The notes under the pieces were generated by a model. That model saw nothing but the letters and a program-made list of their open reading frames with translations, had not been told where the DNA came from and ran no database searches. 64,000 bases of DNA from Austropuccinia psidii (Eukaryota > Basidiomycota > Pucciniomycetes > Pucciniales > Sphaerophragmiaceae): contig JALGQZ010000009.1 of the NCBI GenBank assembly GCA_023105745.1, forward strand, positions 46,095,967-46,159,966. The letters run 5' to 3'. The translations under genes were made by a program, and so were the position numbers. Position 1 is the first letter of the stretch. Every line of letters begins with the position of its first letter. Positions 45,985-57,289 of the stretch are shown one piece after another.

Positions 45985-48923
45985 ATGTCAGTATCAACCC
46001 GTTCGAAAAAGGCTGCAGACAACAATGCCAATGCTACACCTCTCTCCAACGAGGAGGTATATTCGCTTTTGAACTCATTAAGATCAGAAGTGCTATCTCT
46101 CAAATTAGCACACAGCAGAAGTTCAATCACTACACATGCAACTATTGTCTTCACCACCACCAGGTGCCTCCTTACAACTGCACCCGCATGTACACATGTC
46201 AGCCTATGAGCGTTTTATGCAGGAGCCTTACCGTGCCGCCAACTGTTTTCCCAAACTTCAAGGGGACGGCTCCAACTTTGCAGAGTGGATTTCATTGCTA
46301 AATCACGTTCTCCACATTGATTGATGACTCTCCCTCCCTCCTTGAGGGCTGATCACCACAGGAGAACCGGGCAATCTTGCACTTCATCAATGCGTCAATC
46401 CCTCATGACTTTGTCCTCTGCATTGGAATTATTCCCTTGCAGGCAATGGCCAAAGAATTCTTTGATGCCATCAAGGTGCGCTGCTGCGCCCCCGGGCAGT
46501 TGTTTTCACAAACTGAGGGTCATGTGCGAGCTCCTCCAGATACTCACGGACAACGCTTCCGACAACTCAAAGAACAACTTGAGTATTGTTCTCTTGCTCA
46601 AACACACCTTTGTGATGTTCAAGAAGTTGGGAATCAAGGCCAACAAGCTTGAGGGACTACTTGCACAGGCCACTTTTCACACACCATCAACCAGTTAATC
46701 ACTGCGGCTATCCTGTCAAAGGGGGACGAGAAACCGATCTCAACCTTTGTAGGGCAGGTGATCATCAACGCCTCTCAGCAAAGCAATGAGCGGGCACAGG
46801 AGGTTTCCCCTTTTGTCTACCACGTGTCTGATCCACCCAAACCATCAGCATCTTACACCAGAGCACGCCCGCTGCCCTTGTCAAGCAAGGTTTGACGTCC
46901 ACCAAGCCACCTGGTGGATAGGTTTGGCGCGTCCTGTTTTCATTGCGGTAGAGCCAGCCACTGGCGCGCCAACTGTCCACATACCAGCGGCGTGACCAAT
47001 CCAAATCTCCAACCAGTATCACCTACCCCTGATCGACACACTCAACAAGCATTGGGCACCCACTATCACCAAGAGCATGTGTCTCAAGTCCAGTTCATTG
47101 AGCAGGACACATCCAAAAAAGTTTTGATTGATATGGCTGTGTCCATCCATCTCTCTGGCACCATGCGTTTTGCAACCTGCATGTGCAGCGTCTCCCCCTT
47201 CCACATTTTCTTCGCCGATTCCAACTCATCTATTCTGATCTACCAGATGACAACCCTTAAACTGCCCATCAATGGAGGGTCAGTCTTAGTACACGATGTG
47301 GCCTACTCCGACAAGATCTTGGGAACTATTCTATCTGTCAGCCCTTGTGTACAGCGGGAGTTGTTCCTTGTTTTGATGATTTGGACCTGTCTCTTCTTGT
47401 AACCACCACCTTCAAGAATAATTGTTGGTGGATGGATGTCTTGACTATGGGAGGGACCAAAAGGTGGGTGGCTGTTCCACCTTCTTGTGACTTGTCTGAA
47501 ATTGAAATGAATCCAATATCTCAACCATCCAATATGGTCTTAAATTCCCGTGAGTGGCATGAGCGCCTTGGGCATTCTTGCGATAAGATGATCATATCAT
47601 TTCTGAAGCAACATGTGTCCGATTTCAACCCAAAAAGTTGGAAGCCTTTCTACTGTGAGGTCTGTGCCATTGCCAAGAGCACCCATTGACTTGCAAGGGC
47701 GCAGACTGATATACCAAAAGATAAACCTCTCAATCTTCTGGTTTTGGACGTCATTGGTCCTTTCCCCGGCAACACACAGGGTTTTTGCTACCTGCTGATG
47801 ATCAGAGACCACGCCTCTACTTACAGCATGGTGTACCCTTTGAAAGCCCTGTCCGACGCCCCCAATGCTATCCTAGATGCAATCAAACAGCTCCAGGTCT
47901 GACTCCAACTTACTCCAAAGGCTTTGAGAACAGACAATGAAAGAGAATTCACGTCTACATCCTTCACCTCTTCACTTTTGAACCTAGGGGTGGGATTCTT
48001 TCCTTTGTTGCCCTACTCGCCGCAAGAAAATGGGGAAGTGGAGGGCCTCAACTGGACTTTAGGGGACATGGCACACTCAATGATGTTACAGAGCAAGATG
48101 CCTGACCGTTTCTGGCGTTTTGCCTATGCCTCCGCCTGTTTTCTGCATAACCGGCTTCCTAACTCACGATGCAGGTATTCCTTGCCTCACCAACAATTAT
48201 TTGGCGAGCCACCCTTCATTGCTACGCTCTACCCTTTTGGAGCAGATGCAATTGTCCACGTCCCTGCAGTGCAGCAATGTCACAAGATGTCGCCAAGGGG
48301 GGTGTTTTTCTGCCTGCTTAAACCATTAATGTCGGGTGGCTGGCTGTTATGGGACCCAGAAGGCAACAAGCTAGTTCAATTGGCAAGCGCTGTGTTTCTG
48401 CTTTTCCAGTTGTCTGGCGTAAAAAATGCTGATTGCTAGAAGGGATCACTATCCCACATCATCAACGCGGCAACCCTGGGACAGGTCCCAATGGAGCACT
48501 ACTTAGAATATGAGAATACGGCGATTGACACCCTTCCAATTGCCAAGGACATCACTATCCTTGAACACCTAGGCCAGGCGTTGTCTGGGCCACTGAGTCA
48601 CAAGTGGAGGAGGGCGTGCAATATCTGACTCTGTGCAACATCTGGTTCAAGCCATCTGCCAACTCAGCCATCTCAGCAAGAGTTTTGAAAAGACGTTATT
48701 TTGCAACAATCAAGATGCGGTTCAGGTCTCACTCAACAATCTCTCATGAAAGCAAATGCAGTATCTTGACCATGCCTTTTTCTTTGTCAATGATGCGATA
48801 AGAAAGCACGAAATCAAGGTCACTTGGGTGCACACCACGGAAATGCAGGCTGACGCACTAACAAAGCGTCTATCTGGGCTGATCCTCCAACAGGCTGTGC
48901 CTTTCCTATGTGTGAATGGGTAA
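45985..48923 (+). pseudogene. Copia gag-pol remnant
   Basis: Coding sequence continues through several frames. Gag starts MSVSTRSKKAADNNANATP (45985) and shifts frame near 46136, 46324 and 46500-46650. A zinc knuckle CFHCGRASHWRANC lies at about 46935-46976. The protease-like segment VLIDMAVSIHLSG (about 47120-47160) has Met-Ala where Thr-Gly is usual. The GAG-pre-integrase domain has WHERLGH and CEVCAIAKS (about 47555-47685). Integrase shows LLVLDVIGPF, LRTDNEREF and PQENGEVEGLN (DDE). Near 48615 the sequence jumps from the start of RT (HKWRRAC) to the end of RNase H (DSVQHLVQ, later AFFFVNDAIRKHEIKVTWVH and QADALTKRLSG), ending at 48923. No functional polymerase can be made. Confidence 0.88.
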
Positions 48924-48934
48924 CAGTTATTGTT

Positions 48935-48947
48935 TTTTGGGGGGGGG
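48935..48947 (+). promoter_or_regulatory. Copia polypurine tract
   Basis: A run of G (GGGGGGGGG) following TTGTTTTTT, directly before the 3' LTR start TGTTGAG. Position and composition are those of a polypurine tract. Confidence 0.7.
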
Positions 48948-49179
48948 TGTTGAGTTTTGTCTGTCGCGATGACGCGCCACCCAAAATCTTTCTAGAAAAA
49001 CTTCACTGTAAATAGTTGCTCACACTGCAGATGCCCTATGCGCCGCAGCTTTCTAGTTGTAATTTATAAGCTGCTCTCCAAACGCTTCAAAGTCTCTTTT
49101 CCCCACCTCTCATCATTGGAGGTGACGGATTAGAAACTGACAGCGAGCGAGCTTTGCTATAATTGGCTCTTTCTTAATA
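48948..49179 (+). repeat. Copia 3' LTR
   Basis: 232 bp, TGTTGAG...CTTAATA, followed by GATTC. Lacks the tandem duplication seen in the 5' LTR. Confidence 0.9.
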
Positions 49180-49704
49180 GATTCAAATATCTGTATTGGA
49201 TACACCAATACAGTTTCACATCTCAAATACAGGTTTCTAAATCATACAATCATGGTTTCTCAACACTCAAACTCCAGGCTGGCACTTGTTCACATCTACC
49301 AGCCCCCTTTCACCCACCTGGGGGTTTTTCTGCCAGTTAATTAAAATATTGGATTTATTATTTGATATTATTTTATTTCTCATTAAGAAATATTATTTTA
49401 TTAATTATTAAGTTAGTATTTGCCTTCCCTCACCTGTTCAGTAGAGTCCTGGTTGCCATATCCTTTATTAATCCTTTTCTCTTTTCTGAACAGGTTGAAA
49501 CAGTGATAAAGGATTATTTGTGGTTGGCTCTTTATTATTGCTTTTGCTTTTCTCTCATATCTTTTAACGCTTATTATTTTATGACTAGGAATTAATTCTC
49601 TTATTTCATTACTCTTATCAATTGAGTATTTATTCTGAGCCCTCCATACATAAGTCTGTTTGCTAAGTGCCAGGCCCTCTTCATTTAGAAGAGCCCCTGT
49701 GACA

Positions 49705-50451
49705 TTATTTTAATTAACTCATAATTTCTTCTTTTCTTTCATTCCTTCTTATTCTTTTCTCTCATTCTCAATTATGATTTTTTTATGATCTTCTGAATTT
49801 TATGATTTCATTATCTTTCATCAATTTTCATATCATTCATTTCTTCAAATGAAAATTGATTCTCTTTCTCATTTCAAATTTTGCTGACCATTTAATTTTC
49901 TTCTTAATTCTCAATCAAATTTTATTTTTATTTTGTGTCTGAATTCAGGTTCTTTTGTCAAGCTTAATTGATTGGAATCTGGGATTAATTGATTCATTAT
50001 TTCAGGAGTGTATCAAATTGGGGTTATCATTGTTGATTTGAAATTCTCAAGAGTTATTGATTGATTGATCTTATTATTCAATAAATTGACTTTACCTCAA
50101 GACTCTGATCTGATTTGATTCCTCAAGATAGCTGATTTATCCACAAGATTCGATTTAATTGATTGATTTTCATTTGATTCCTCAAGAAAATTGAATTGAT
50201 TTTTGAAGATATTAATTGAATTCCTCAAGAGATGATTGATTTGATTTTGTATTGACTTGATTGATTTGATTTGATTTGTTGATTGACTTTATTTGACTTA
50301 TTGATTGAAATTGATTATTCATAAGAATTTGACTTTGTCATCTTCACTATTCAAGATTTATTCATATTGATTCACTTAAAGACTATTGATTGATTTGGTC
50401 AAGCCTTGTTTATTCTCAAGTAGAATCAAGTTTTGTTTTCTTTCTTCAATA
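49705..50451 (+). other. Gypsy-A2 5' leader with degenerate repeats
   Basis: Starts TTATTTTAATTAACTCATAA, as in Gypsy-A. It then runs through degenerate units of CTCAAGA and ATTGATTGATTTGATT (49985-50420). Long, repetitive and AT-rich, with no ORF. The shared leader organisation suggests a role in the genomic RNA, such as dimerisation or packaging, but that is inference. Confidence 0.6.
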
Positions 50452-51772
50452 ATGCCAGTTAAGCATAGCCCCCCTGCCAAGAATACAAGATATCAAAGAC
50501 ATCGAGCTGTTTTCACTCCTACAGCAAGGGCTTTTCTTGACTGCAGACCATCAGTTCATCAACTGAGTGCAAATTTGGACAGAGGACCACCAATGGAAGG
50601 AGCAGCACCCCCCAGAAGAGGAGGTGTGAAGTCAAGAAGATCAAGATCATTCTCTGGCCTTTTGGGTGGCTATCCAAGGATTCCTCAAGGGCCTAGAAGC
50701 AGATCAGGGGAAGCTGAAGATGAAGAGGGGGAGTATGAAAAAGCTGAAGTAGCAGCTGCCTTGGCAGGTGCCCCTGAGGCTTCTGAAGCTCCAAATCTAG
50801 CCCTTTCTAATCAACCTCTTGTCTCTCAAGCTGAACCAAATTTTCTCAAAATGATGGAGCAGATGACTCAAGTCATGGGTCAACTCACTCAAGCAGTGGC
50901 CCCAAGGGACACTTCAAAAGCCCCTTCATTAAAGACTCCATCAATGAAGGCACCTGAGTTCTTTGATGGTACTAAAGCTTATAAATTAAGAGGATTTATT
51001 CAATCTTGTCAATGAATTTCCATAATGACCCAGCAAACTTCTTCTCTGACAGGAAGAAGGTCTTGTACTCAACTTTTTTTCTTACTGGTAGAGATGGCAA
51101 ATAGATTGAACCTTACCTCTCAAATATCTCCAATGAAGACCCTTCTTATATCTTCAAAAAGTGGCAGTTGTTTGAAACCCAGTTATTCACTCTGTTTGGT
51201 TAACTAATGAAGTCAGGAAAGCTGAACAAGAGTTAGACAATCTCAGGATGAAAGAAAGTGGTAAAGGTTCCTTGTAAATAGCAGACTTCAGAAGCTTAAC
51301 GTCAAGAATTGGAGACTGGGGGGAAACGGCCTATATTCATGTGTATAGGAGAGGCTTGGCATCAAGATTGTTGGACCAATTGGCTTCTAACCCTGGAAAC
51401 TTTGATAGCCTTCAAGAACTCATGGACATCACTTTGGAATTAGATACCAGATACCATGAGAGGCAGAAGGAAAAGGGTAGTCATCTAGAGAAGAAGCCTC
51501 CAATCAGTGGATTCAACTCCTCCAAGCCCCCTCAAAGTTCATCATCAAAGAAGCCTTGTCACAGGAAGAATTTTCAGGTGTCCAAAGAAAAGCCTCATTC
51601 TGCTCTCCTCAATAAGGACAACAAATTATTTGGTTCTGAAAAGGAGGGGAGGATTAAAGAAGGCTTGTGCAATTATTGTGGTGGGAAGCACCCATTTGAA
51701 AAATGCTTCAAAAGGCCTACAAATAGGCAGGGGTCATCAAAAGGCTTCCCTAGCAAGCAGGGAAAAGCCTGA
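50452..51772 (+). pseudogene. gag: Gypsy-A2 gag, decayed
   Basis: Starts at ATG 50452 (MPVKHSPPAKNTRYQRHRA), matching the interrupted N-terminus of the Gypsy-A Gag, so this is the likely true family start. It contains MEGAAPPRRGG, an acidic segment, and KAPEFFDGT. A one-base loss near 51013 breaks FIQSCQ, a TAG replaces Trp near 51100, and further shifts lie near 51200 and 51275. From 51341 the frame is open again (LASRLLDQLASNPG) to the zinc knuckle CNYCGGKHPFEKC and the stop at 51770-51772. The slippery heptamer sits two codons before that stop. Confidence 0.85.
51760..51766 (+). promoter_or_regulatory. -1 frameshift heptamer of Gypsy-A2
   Basis: CAG GGA AAA GCC TGA contains in-frame G_GGA_AAA. 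After a -1 slip the frame (GGG AAA AGC CTG AGT) stays open through KSLSGNHDVFNG to the protease ILIDSGAT. Downstream AGTGGG can pair with CTCACT, though the structure is less regular than in Gypsy-A. Confidence 0.75.
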
Positions 51773-54700
51773 GTGGGAATCATGATGTGTTCAATGGCTC
51801 TCACTTATTTCCTTCAAGAGCACAATTGTGCACTCTGAATACTAGTGTCAAGAAATCTTTCAAATTTCTTATTTTCTCTTCTCTCTCTGATATTTTTTAT
51901 AGTATTCTCATTGATTCTGGTGCTACAAACTCTTTTATTGCAAAGAATTCTGCTCTCAAGTACTAATTGACCATGTCAAAGCTTTCTGAAAATATTCCTC
52001 TTTTCATTTTAGATTCCAATGAATCCACTTCCCTGTTCATCACCCATTATACCAAGTGGGCTGTTGACTTGCCTTCATTCCCAAGCTTTGAATGGGATAT
52101 CTTTATCATAGATTCACCCAAGGGAGAAGACCTAATATTGGGCTATGATTTTCTTTACCATTTTAATCCCATTATTGATTGAAAGAATGGATTGATCACC
52201 TATAATTCTAGTCATAAGGATTCTAGTGGTATTGTTTCTTCTACTAGTAATGACTTTGCCACTGCTGTCAACAGCGTTCCTCTGGTTGGTAACTTAAGAC
52301 ACCTTCCCTTCCTCCTTCTGTCCATATCCCTTCCATCATTCTCTCTCAGTCAATACTTCCATCAAGAGATGAAGTCTTCAAAGAGATAAAAGATGTTGGA
52401 GAAGATTTTGCTATATCTTCACTTCATCTTTTTCAAGGGGATATGGACCTTCCTCCTTTATCTTTTCATGCCTCCCTGGAGGACCAGTGGGATGAGGAGG
52501 AAGAGCCAGAAGAGATTGAAACTGTGCTGAAGGTAGTCCCTCCTGTGTATCACAAATATTTGGATGTATTATCCAAGGTGATTGCAGAGAAACTTCCTCC
52601 ACACCGTACCTGTGATCATCATATCTAACTGGAGGGTCTTCAACCTCCAGTTGGTGTTATCTACTCTTTATCAAAAAATGAGTCAGAAACACTTCCGGCC
52701 TACATTTCAGAGAATGTAGAGGAATGTTTCATCAGGCCAAGCTCCTCTTCAACAGAAGCACCTGTCCTTTTTGTTAAGAAAAAGGATGGTGGCCTTCATT
52801 TGTGTGTTGACTACCGCAAACTTAATGCTGTCACTAGGAAGAACAGGTATCCTGTTCCTCCAATGAATCAGCTTCTTACTGTATTTAACCGTGCTACTAT
52901 CTTCTCCAAGATAGATTTGCGTGGTGCTTATAACCTCATGAGAATCAAAGAGGGGGATGAGCACTTAACTGCCTTTAGAGCTAAATATGGTAGTTATGAA
53001 TATTTGGTTATGCCATTTGGCTAGACCAATGCTCCTGCTTCATTTCAGAATCTTGTGAAAGGCATCTTTGCAGATTTCTTGGATATTTTTGTTGTAGTAT
53101 ACTTAGATGATATTATGGTCTTCTCTAGTTCTCAGGAGCAACATGTCAAACATGTGGCCTCTGTCCTCCAAAGACTGAGGGACAATAATTTGTTTTCCAA
53201 AGCCTCAAGTGTGGAATACTTGGGCTATGTTGTTTTGAGTGAAGGCCTCAAGATGGATTCTTCCAAAGTTCAGAAAATCCTCAATTGGCCTCAGCCAAAG
53301 AACATCAAAGAACTCCGATCTTTCCTTGGCTTTGCCAAGTTTTATTGTTGTTTCATTCAAAATTAATCCAAAAAATCTCTTCTCTCACTTCACTCCTTAA
53401 AAAAGATTCTCTTTTCATCTTCAATGAGGAAGCTCCTAGTCAGTTTCAAATACTCAAAGAAGCTTTCACCACTGCTCCTATCCTATCCCATTTCAATCCT
53501 TCTCTACCAACTATTGTAGAAACTGATGCTTCTGATTATGCCTTGAGTGCTGGACTGAGTCAGGTGAATGACTCAGGAAATCATCCCATTGCATTTGGTA
53601 GTTGCAAGCTCCTCCCAGCTTAGCTCAACTAGGAAATTCATGACAAGGAACTCCTTGGCATAGTTTGGGCTCTCAAGTGCTGGAGAGCCTTTCTTATTTC
53701 CCTTTCTGAGTTCTTTGAAGTCTTAACAGACCACTATTCCCTTCAATGTTTTATGTCTTCAAAAGTCCTTACTCGCCGTCAAGCCTGTTTGGCAGAGTTT
53801 CTCTCTGAATTTCACTTTTCTATAGCTTACCGCCCAGGCAGACTGGCCACTTTACCAGATGCCTTGTCACATTGGGACAACATGTACCCAGAGATGGGGG
53901 TGGACTTAATAATCAAGAATCCTCAAAACTTTCATCAAATTCTGAAGCAAAATGAAATTAAAGAGTCAAGATTTTTCCCAATCAAAGCTGAAGTTTTCTC
54001 AGATTTAGTTGATCAAATTCAGAAGGAAGTATGGAAAGACAAAGATTATAAGGAAATTCTCAAGAAATTAGCAAGAGGTGAATCAGTCTCAGATTATACT
54101 CTTGAACCTCAAGCCAAATTTTTATTATTTAAAGATAGAGTAGTCATCCCAAGCAATCATGAAATTCAATTCAATATCCTTCAAAAGCATCATTACTCAC
54201 CGTTGGCTGGCCACCCTGGCCAGGAGAAGACCCTCAAGGTCACCAAGCGGGATTTTTATTGGGCTGGCATGAATCAAATTATCAAGGACTATGTGTCCTC
54301 ATTTCAGCAATGTTCAAGAAACAAGAAAATTCATCATATGAAGTTTGGATTACTCAAGCCTCTTCAAAAACAAAAACCATCTGGTCCTTGGAATTCACTA
54401 TTAATGGACTTTATCACTCAATTGCCTCTGTCAAGCAACTTTGATTCAATTTTAGTAGTTTTAGACAGATTCTCAAAAATGGAAATATTTATTCAAACTT
54501 ATTCAACAATCACTGCTTTGGACTTAGCTCAAATTTTCATTAGTCATGTCTTTTCCAAAAATGGTCTTCCAATCAGTATTGTTAGTGATAGAGGTTCATT
54601 ATTTGTTTTATCATTTTGGACTCAATTGTGTCAGCAGCTCAAGATATAAAGAGATCTTTCAACTCCCATTCACCCTGAAACAGATGGACAGACAGAGAGG

Positions 54701-55501
54701 GTAAATCAGATTCTAGAAAACGATCTTTGGATGTATGTCAGTTACCATCAAGATGACTGGAAAACCTGGCTCCCTATGGTTGAATTTGCCTATAATAATG
54801 CAGAACATTCATCAACAAAATAGTCACCATTTTTCACCATTAATGGAAGAAATCCCAGCTTTGACTCAATTCACATTTCTCAAGAGACACCTGCTGGAAA
54901 GTTAGCAACAAAACTCCAATCAGTACATCAAGTTGTCAAAGAAGAATTGGAGTCAGCAATAAAGCATTTTAAGAAGTATGCAGATAGAAATAGAGCAATT
55001 CCACCTGATTTGCAACCTGGGGACAAAGTATGGCTAGCTTCCAAGAGCATCAAGACAACAAGACCCACCAAGAAACTTTCAGAAAGATGGTTGGGACCCT
55101 TTGAAGTTCTCAAGAAGATTGGCAGCCATGCATATCACCTCAAGTTGCCTCAACACTGGAAGTCAGTTCACCCTGTTTTCCATGTGTCCTTGTTAGAACC
55201 AGTGAAGCAATATACTATCCCAAATCAACATCAATTACCACCACCAGTAATATTGGAAGCTCACAAAGGATGGGAAGTGGCTCAGGTTCTGGACTCAAAA
55301 CTCAAGAGAGGTACATTATGGTATCTAGTGGAGTGGAAGGTATTCAATGAATACCCAGAAGGAACAACTTGGGAACCAGCTTCCAACCTTACCAACTCCC
55401 CAGAACTTGTCAAGGATTTTCACACTTTGTATACACACAAGCCTGGCCCAAATGCCTCAAGAGTTTTATTTATGGTGCTTGGTGGGGATTGGAGTTCATG
55501 A
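51767..55501 (+). pseudogene. pol: Gypsy-A2 pol, decayed
   Basis: Protease has ILIDSGATNSF with the catalytic Asp intact (codon 51913-51915). RT spans about 52740-53280 with YLDD intact. An in-frame loss after KAS, relative to KASKCLFHVSSVEYL in Gypsy-A, removes about seven residues. RNase H follows (VETDASDYALSAGLSQ, about 53515), then integrase with an H2C2 finger (54190-54330) and DDE residues ([22 protein letters not shown]), and a chromodomain (LWYLVEWKVF, about 55315-55440). Stops include KY*LT, IID*KN, HHI*LEG, FG*TNAP, QN*SKK, LKI*RDL (54647-54649) and STK*SPF, with a frameshift near 52390. It cannot produce a full Pol. Confidence 0.88.
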
Positions 55502-56219
55502 AAGTAAGTTCCTCTCCTGGCATGCACCTTTAAGGGGGTATTCTACCCAAATATGTTGTAAGAATCACCTTGGCCACTTTGTGAGCACTTGTCAATTTCT
55601 TTGGAAAGGTTTAGAAGGCTGTGAAACATCAATACCCTTGAATTTGGACCTTTCATCAAGATATAGCCAAATTCCCTCTTTTCTTTTTATTATTTCTCTT
55701 TCTTTCATAATTATCATTCAAATTATGCCCTTTAATATTATTAAAGACATTCTTTAGCTCAAATTTATTTATGGAAAAGCTTTCTATTCTGTTATGATGT
55801 TTGGTGGGGAATGTAAGTTATGAAAGTAAGTTCCATCTCCTGGTATGCATCTCTGAGGGTTCTACTTCTTGTAAAACACCAGCTTTGCCACTCTGTCAGC
55901 ATAAAATGTTTGGTTTTATCTTTTCAGGAAAATTATGGCCAAAATCAAGCAACTCATCCCAAGAAGATCAAACCTCAGAAGTTTTTCTTTATTCTATTTT
56001 CTTTATTCTCTTTTCTATCAATGCTTTCTTCATTTTTATTTCATTTCATTTTTTTACTTGTATGATTTATTTTTTATTTCTTGTTTCAAAAGCAGTAGTA
56101 ATCACTCCCATATCATGTTTGGGGAGTCAATTCATTCAATAATCAAAGAGCAAAACACTAGTAATGGTAAAGACCAGCTACAGATAATCATCATCAAAGT
56201 TTCTTCAAGGATTCTCTAA
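55468..56219 (+). repeat. Gypsy-A2 3' noncoding region with duplicated module
   Basis: Two copies of the module also seen in Gypsy-A, at 55468-55592 and 55793-55908. Each has GGTGGGGA, then GAAAGTAAGTTCC, CTCCTGG(C/T)ATGCA, TTCTAC and a CCACT(T/C)TGT(G/C)AGCA end. The GTAAGT positions are 55504-55509 and 55826-55831. T-rich sequence follows to 56219 without a polypurine tract. Confidence 0.7.
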
Positions 56220-56220
56220 G

Positions 56221-57263
56221 CTAAACAACCATGGAATCTTCATAAGCAAATACCTCCTTGGCCAAAGCAATAGTGGGCTCCCCTGGAATAGCACTCCTCA
56301 TAGCCTTATCAACAAACAACTCAGTCAAAGCATCAACTTCAGCAAATGAGGATGTGACCACCTTCTTGTTCACCCTTTTCTGATCAGTGAAGTTTCCAGT
56401 TATATTCCAGTGGAAACAGGTTTCAAAGATTGATTCAGGTTCTGGAGACATTGGGTCTTTGGAATTGCTGGCGACAGGTGGTTGGATACTGGTAGAGGTA
56501 GAGGCAAATGTGGATGGCCTGGTTGGGGATCTAATTGGAAGTTGAGGTGGTTGGGGGGACCTGATCACTTCATGATTGGTGGTACTGGCTTGGACTGGGG
56601 ATTGTGAAGGGGATTGGATTATTCTTTTCTGGATTGGGGTAGTAATTTCGAGCTCTTCTCCATCAATCTCATCACTGCCTTCAGCATCAGTATCAATTTC
56701 ATCTTGAACCAACAAATTTCTCTTCAATTTTCCAAGTTTTCCATCTTTTCTGGTGACCAAAATGGGAACCTCTGGGGCCACTCCAATGGGATTTCCTTGG
56801 GGGTGAATGGATCCTCCAATGTTGGCCCAGGAACTGCTGGTATTATTCCATTGTTGGACACCTCTCATCCTGGAGCCAGTCACTGAAGAAGAAAAAACGA
56901 AACCATAGAAGTCAGTAACACACCAGTTTTATGACCAATCAACTCACAATTGGAGTGACCAGAGGTGGGGGGTTCATCAACAGGAGCTTCCAGTCCAAAT
57001 CTTCCACCCTTCTTGATGCTGCTCCATACTCTCCTGAGATTTTCAGGAAAGCTATAGTTGGCTTGAGAACAATTTCTTTTTCCAAAATTGCAGAATTGAC
57101 ACATGCTGGACCTAGCAATAGCAGATTCAACACAAGGAATCCCTTTCCACCGACAATTGGTGCAGGGTGGCTCTATAACTCTGACCGACTTGAAACCATT
57201 GTAATTTCTAGTAATGTCATAAATATCTGTAGGGGACATACTCTCTTCAGAAAGCTCCCTCAA
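56221..57263 (-). CDS. Zinc-motif (Cys-rich) protein ORF adjoining an LTR, two exons
   Basis: Exon 1 is 57263-56948 and exon 2 is 56882-56221. The 65-base intron (56947-56883, GTGAGT..TTCAG) joins SGHSN to LTGSRMRGVQQWNN in frame. The first ATG is at 57239 (MSPTDIYDITRNYNGFKSV), giving about 317 residues. The frame is also open upstream through YGPGVFDNLRELSEES into the LTR end at 57290. A Cys-rich module CTNCRWKGIPC...CQFCNFGKRNC follows, like a fungal zinc-binding domain. The rest is polar and Pro/Ser-rich with an acidic DTDAEGSDEIDGEE stretch. I associate such proteins with a large rust repeat family; the function is unknown. The LTR directly upstream could supply the promoter. Confidence 0.7.
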
Positions 57264-57289
57264 GTTATCAAAAACACCAGGACCATAAA

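Larger units (their letters stand above)
45630..49179 (+). mobile_element. Ty1/Copia element with deleted reverse transcriptase
   Basis: LTRs 45630-45936 and 48948-49179 start TGTTGAGTTTTGTC and end CTTAATA. GATTC at 45625-45629 and 49180-49184 is the target duplication. Order is gag, protease, integrase, then the RNase H end, as in Copia. The RT and most of RNase H are gone, and the element is only 3.55 kb. Its base composition is clearly more GC-rich than its surroundings. Confidence 0.92.
45477..49704 (+). repeat. Gypsy-A2 5' LTR, split by a Copia element
   Basis: Begins TGTCACAGCC (45477) and ends GCCCCTGTGACA (49704). The part after the Copia insertion contains GTGCCAGGCCCTCTTCATTT, the reverse complement of the Gypsy-A LTR edge. 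Without the insertion it is about 0.67 kb, much shorter than the Gypsy-A LTR, which has an extra GGCC-rich block. Confidence 0.83.
45477..56219 (+). mobile_element. Gypsy-A2: decayed Ty3/Gypsy chromovirus, 3' end missing
   Basis: Plus-strand relative of Gypsy-A with 5' LTR (45477-49704, Copia element inside), leader, gag, pol and 3' noncoding region. It shares the slippery heptamer, Gag and Pol sequence, chromodomain and duplicated 3' module with Gypsy-A. No polypurine tract or 3' LTR follows. The element stops where the zinc-motif ORF begins (56221), so its 3' end is truncated. Gag and pol carry many stops and frameshifts. Confidence 0.88.

Noticed and set aside
46765..47204. Minus-strand ORFs in the Copia element
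   Set aside because: Opposite to the clearly coding strand (zinc knuckle, protease, integrase). Shadows in GC-richer DNA.
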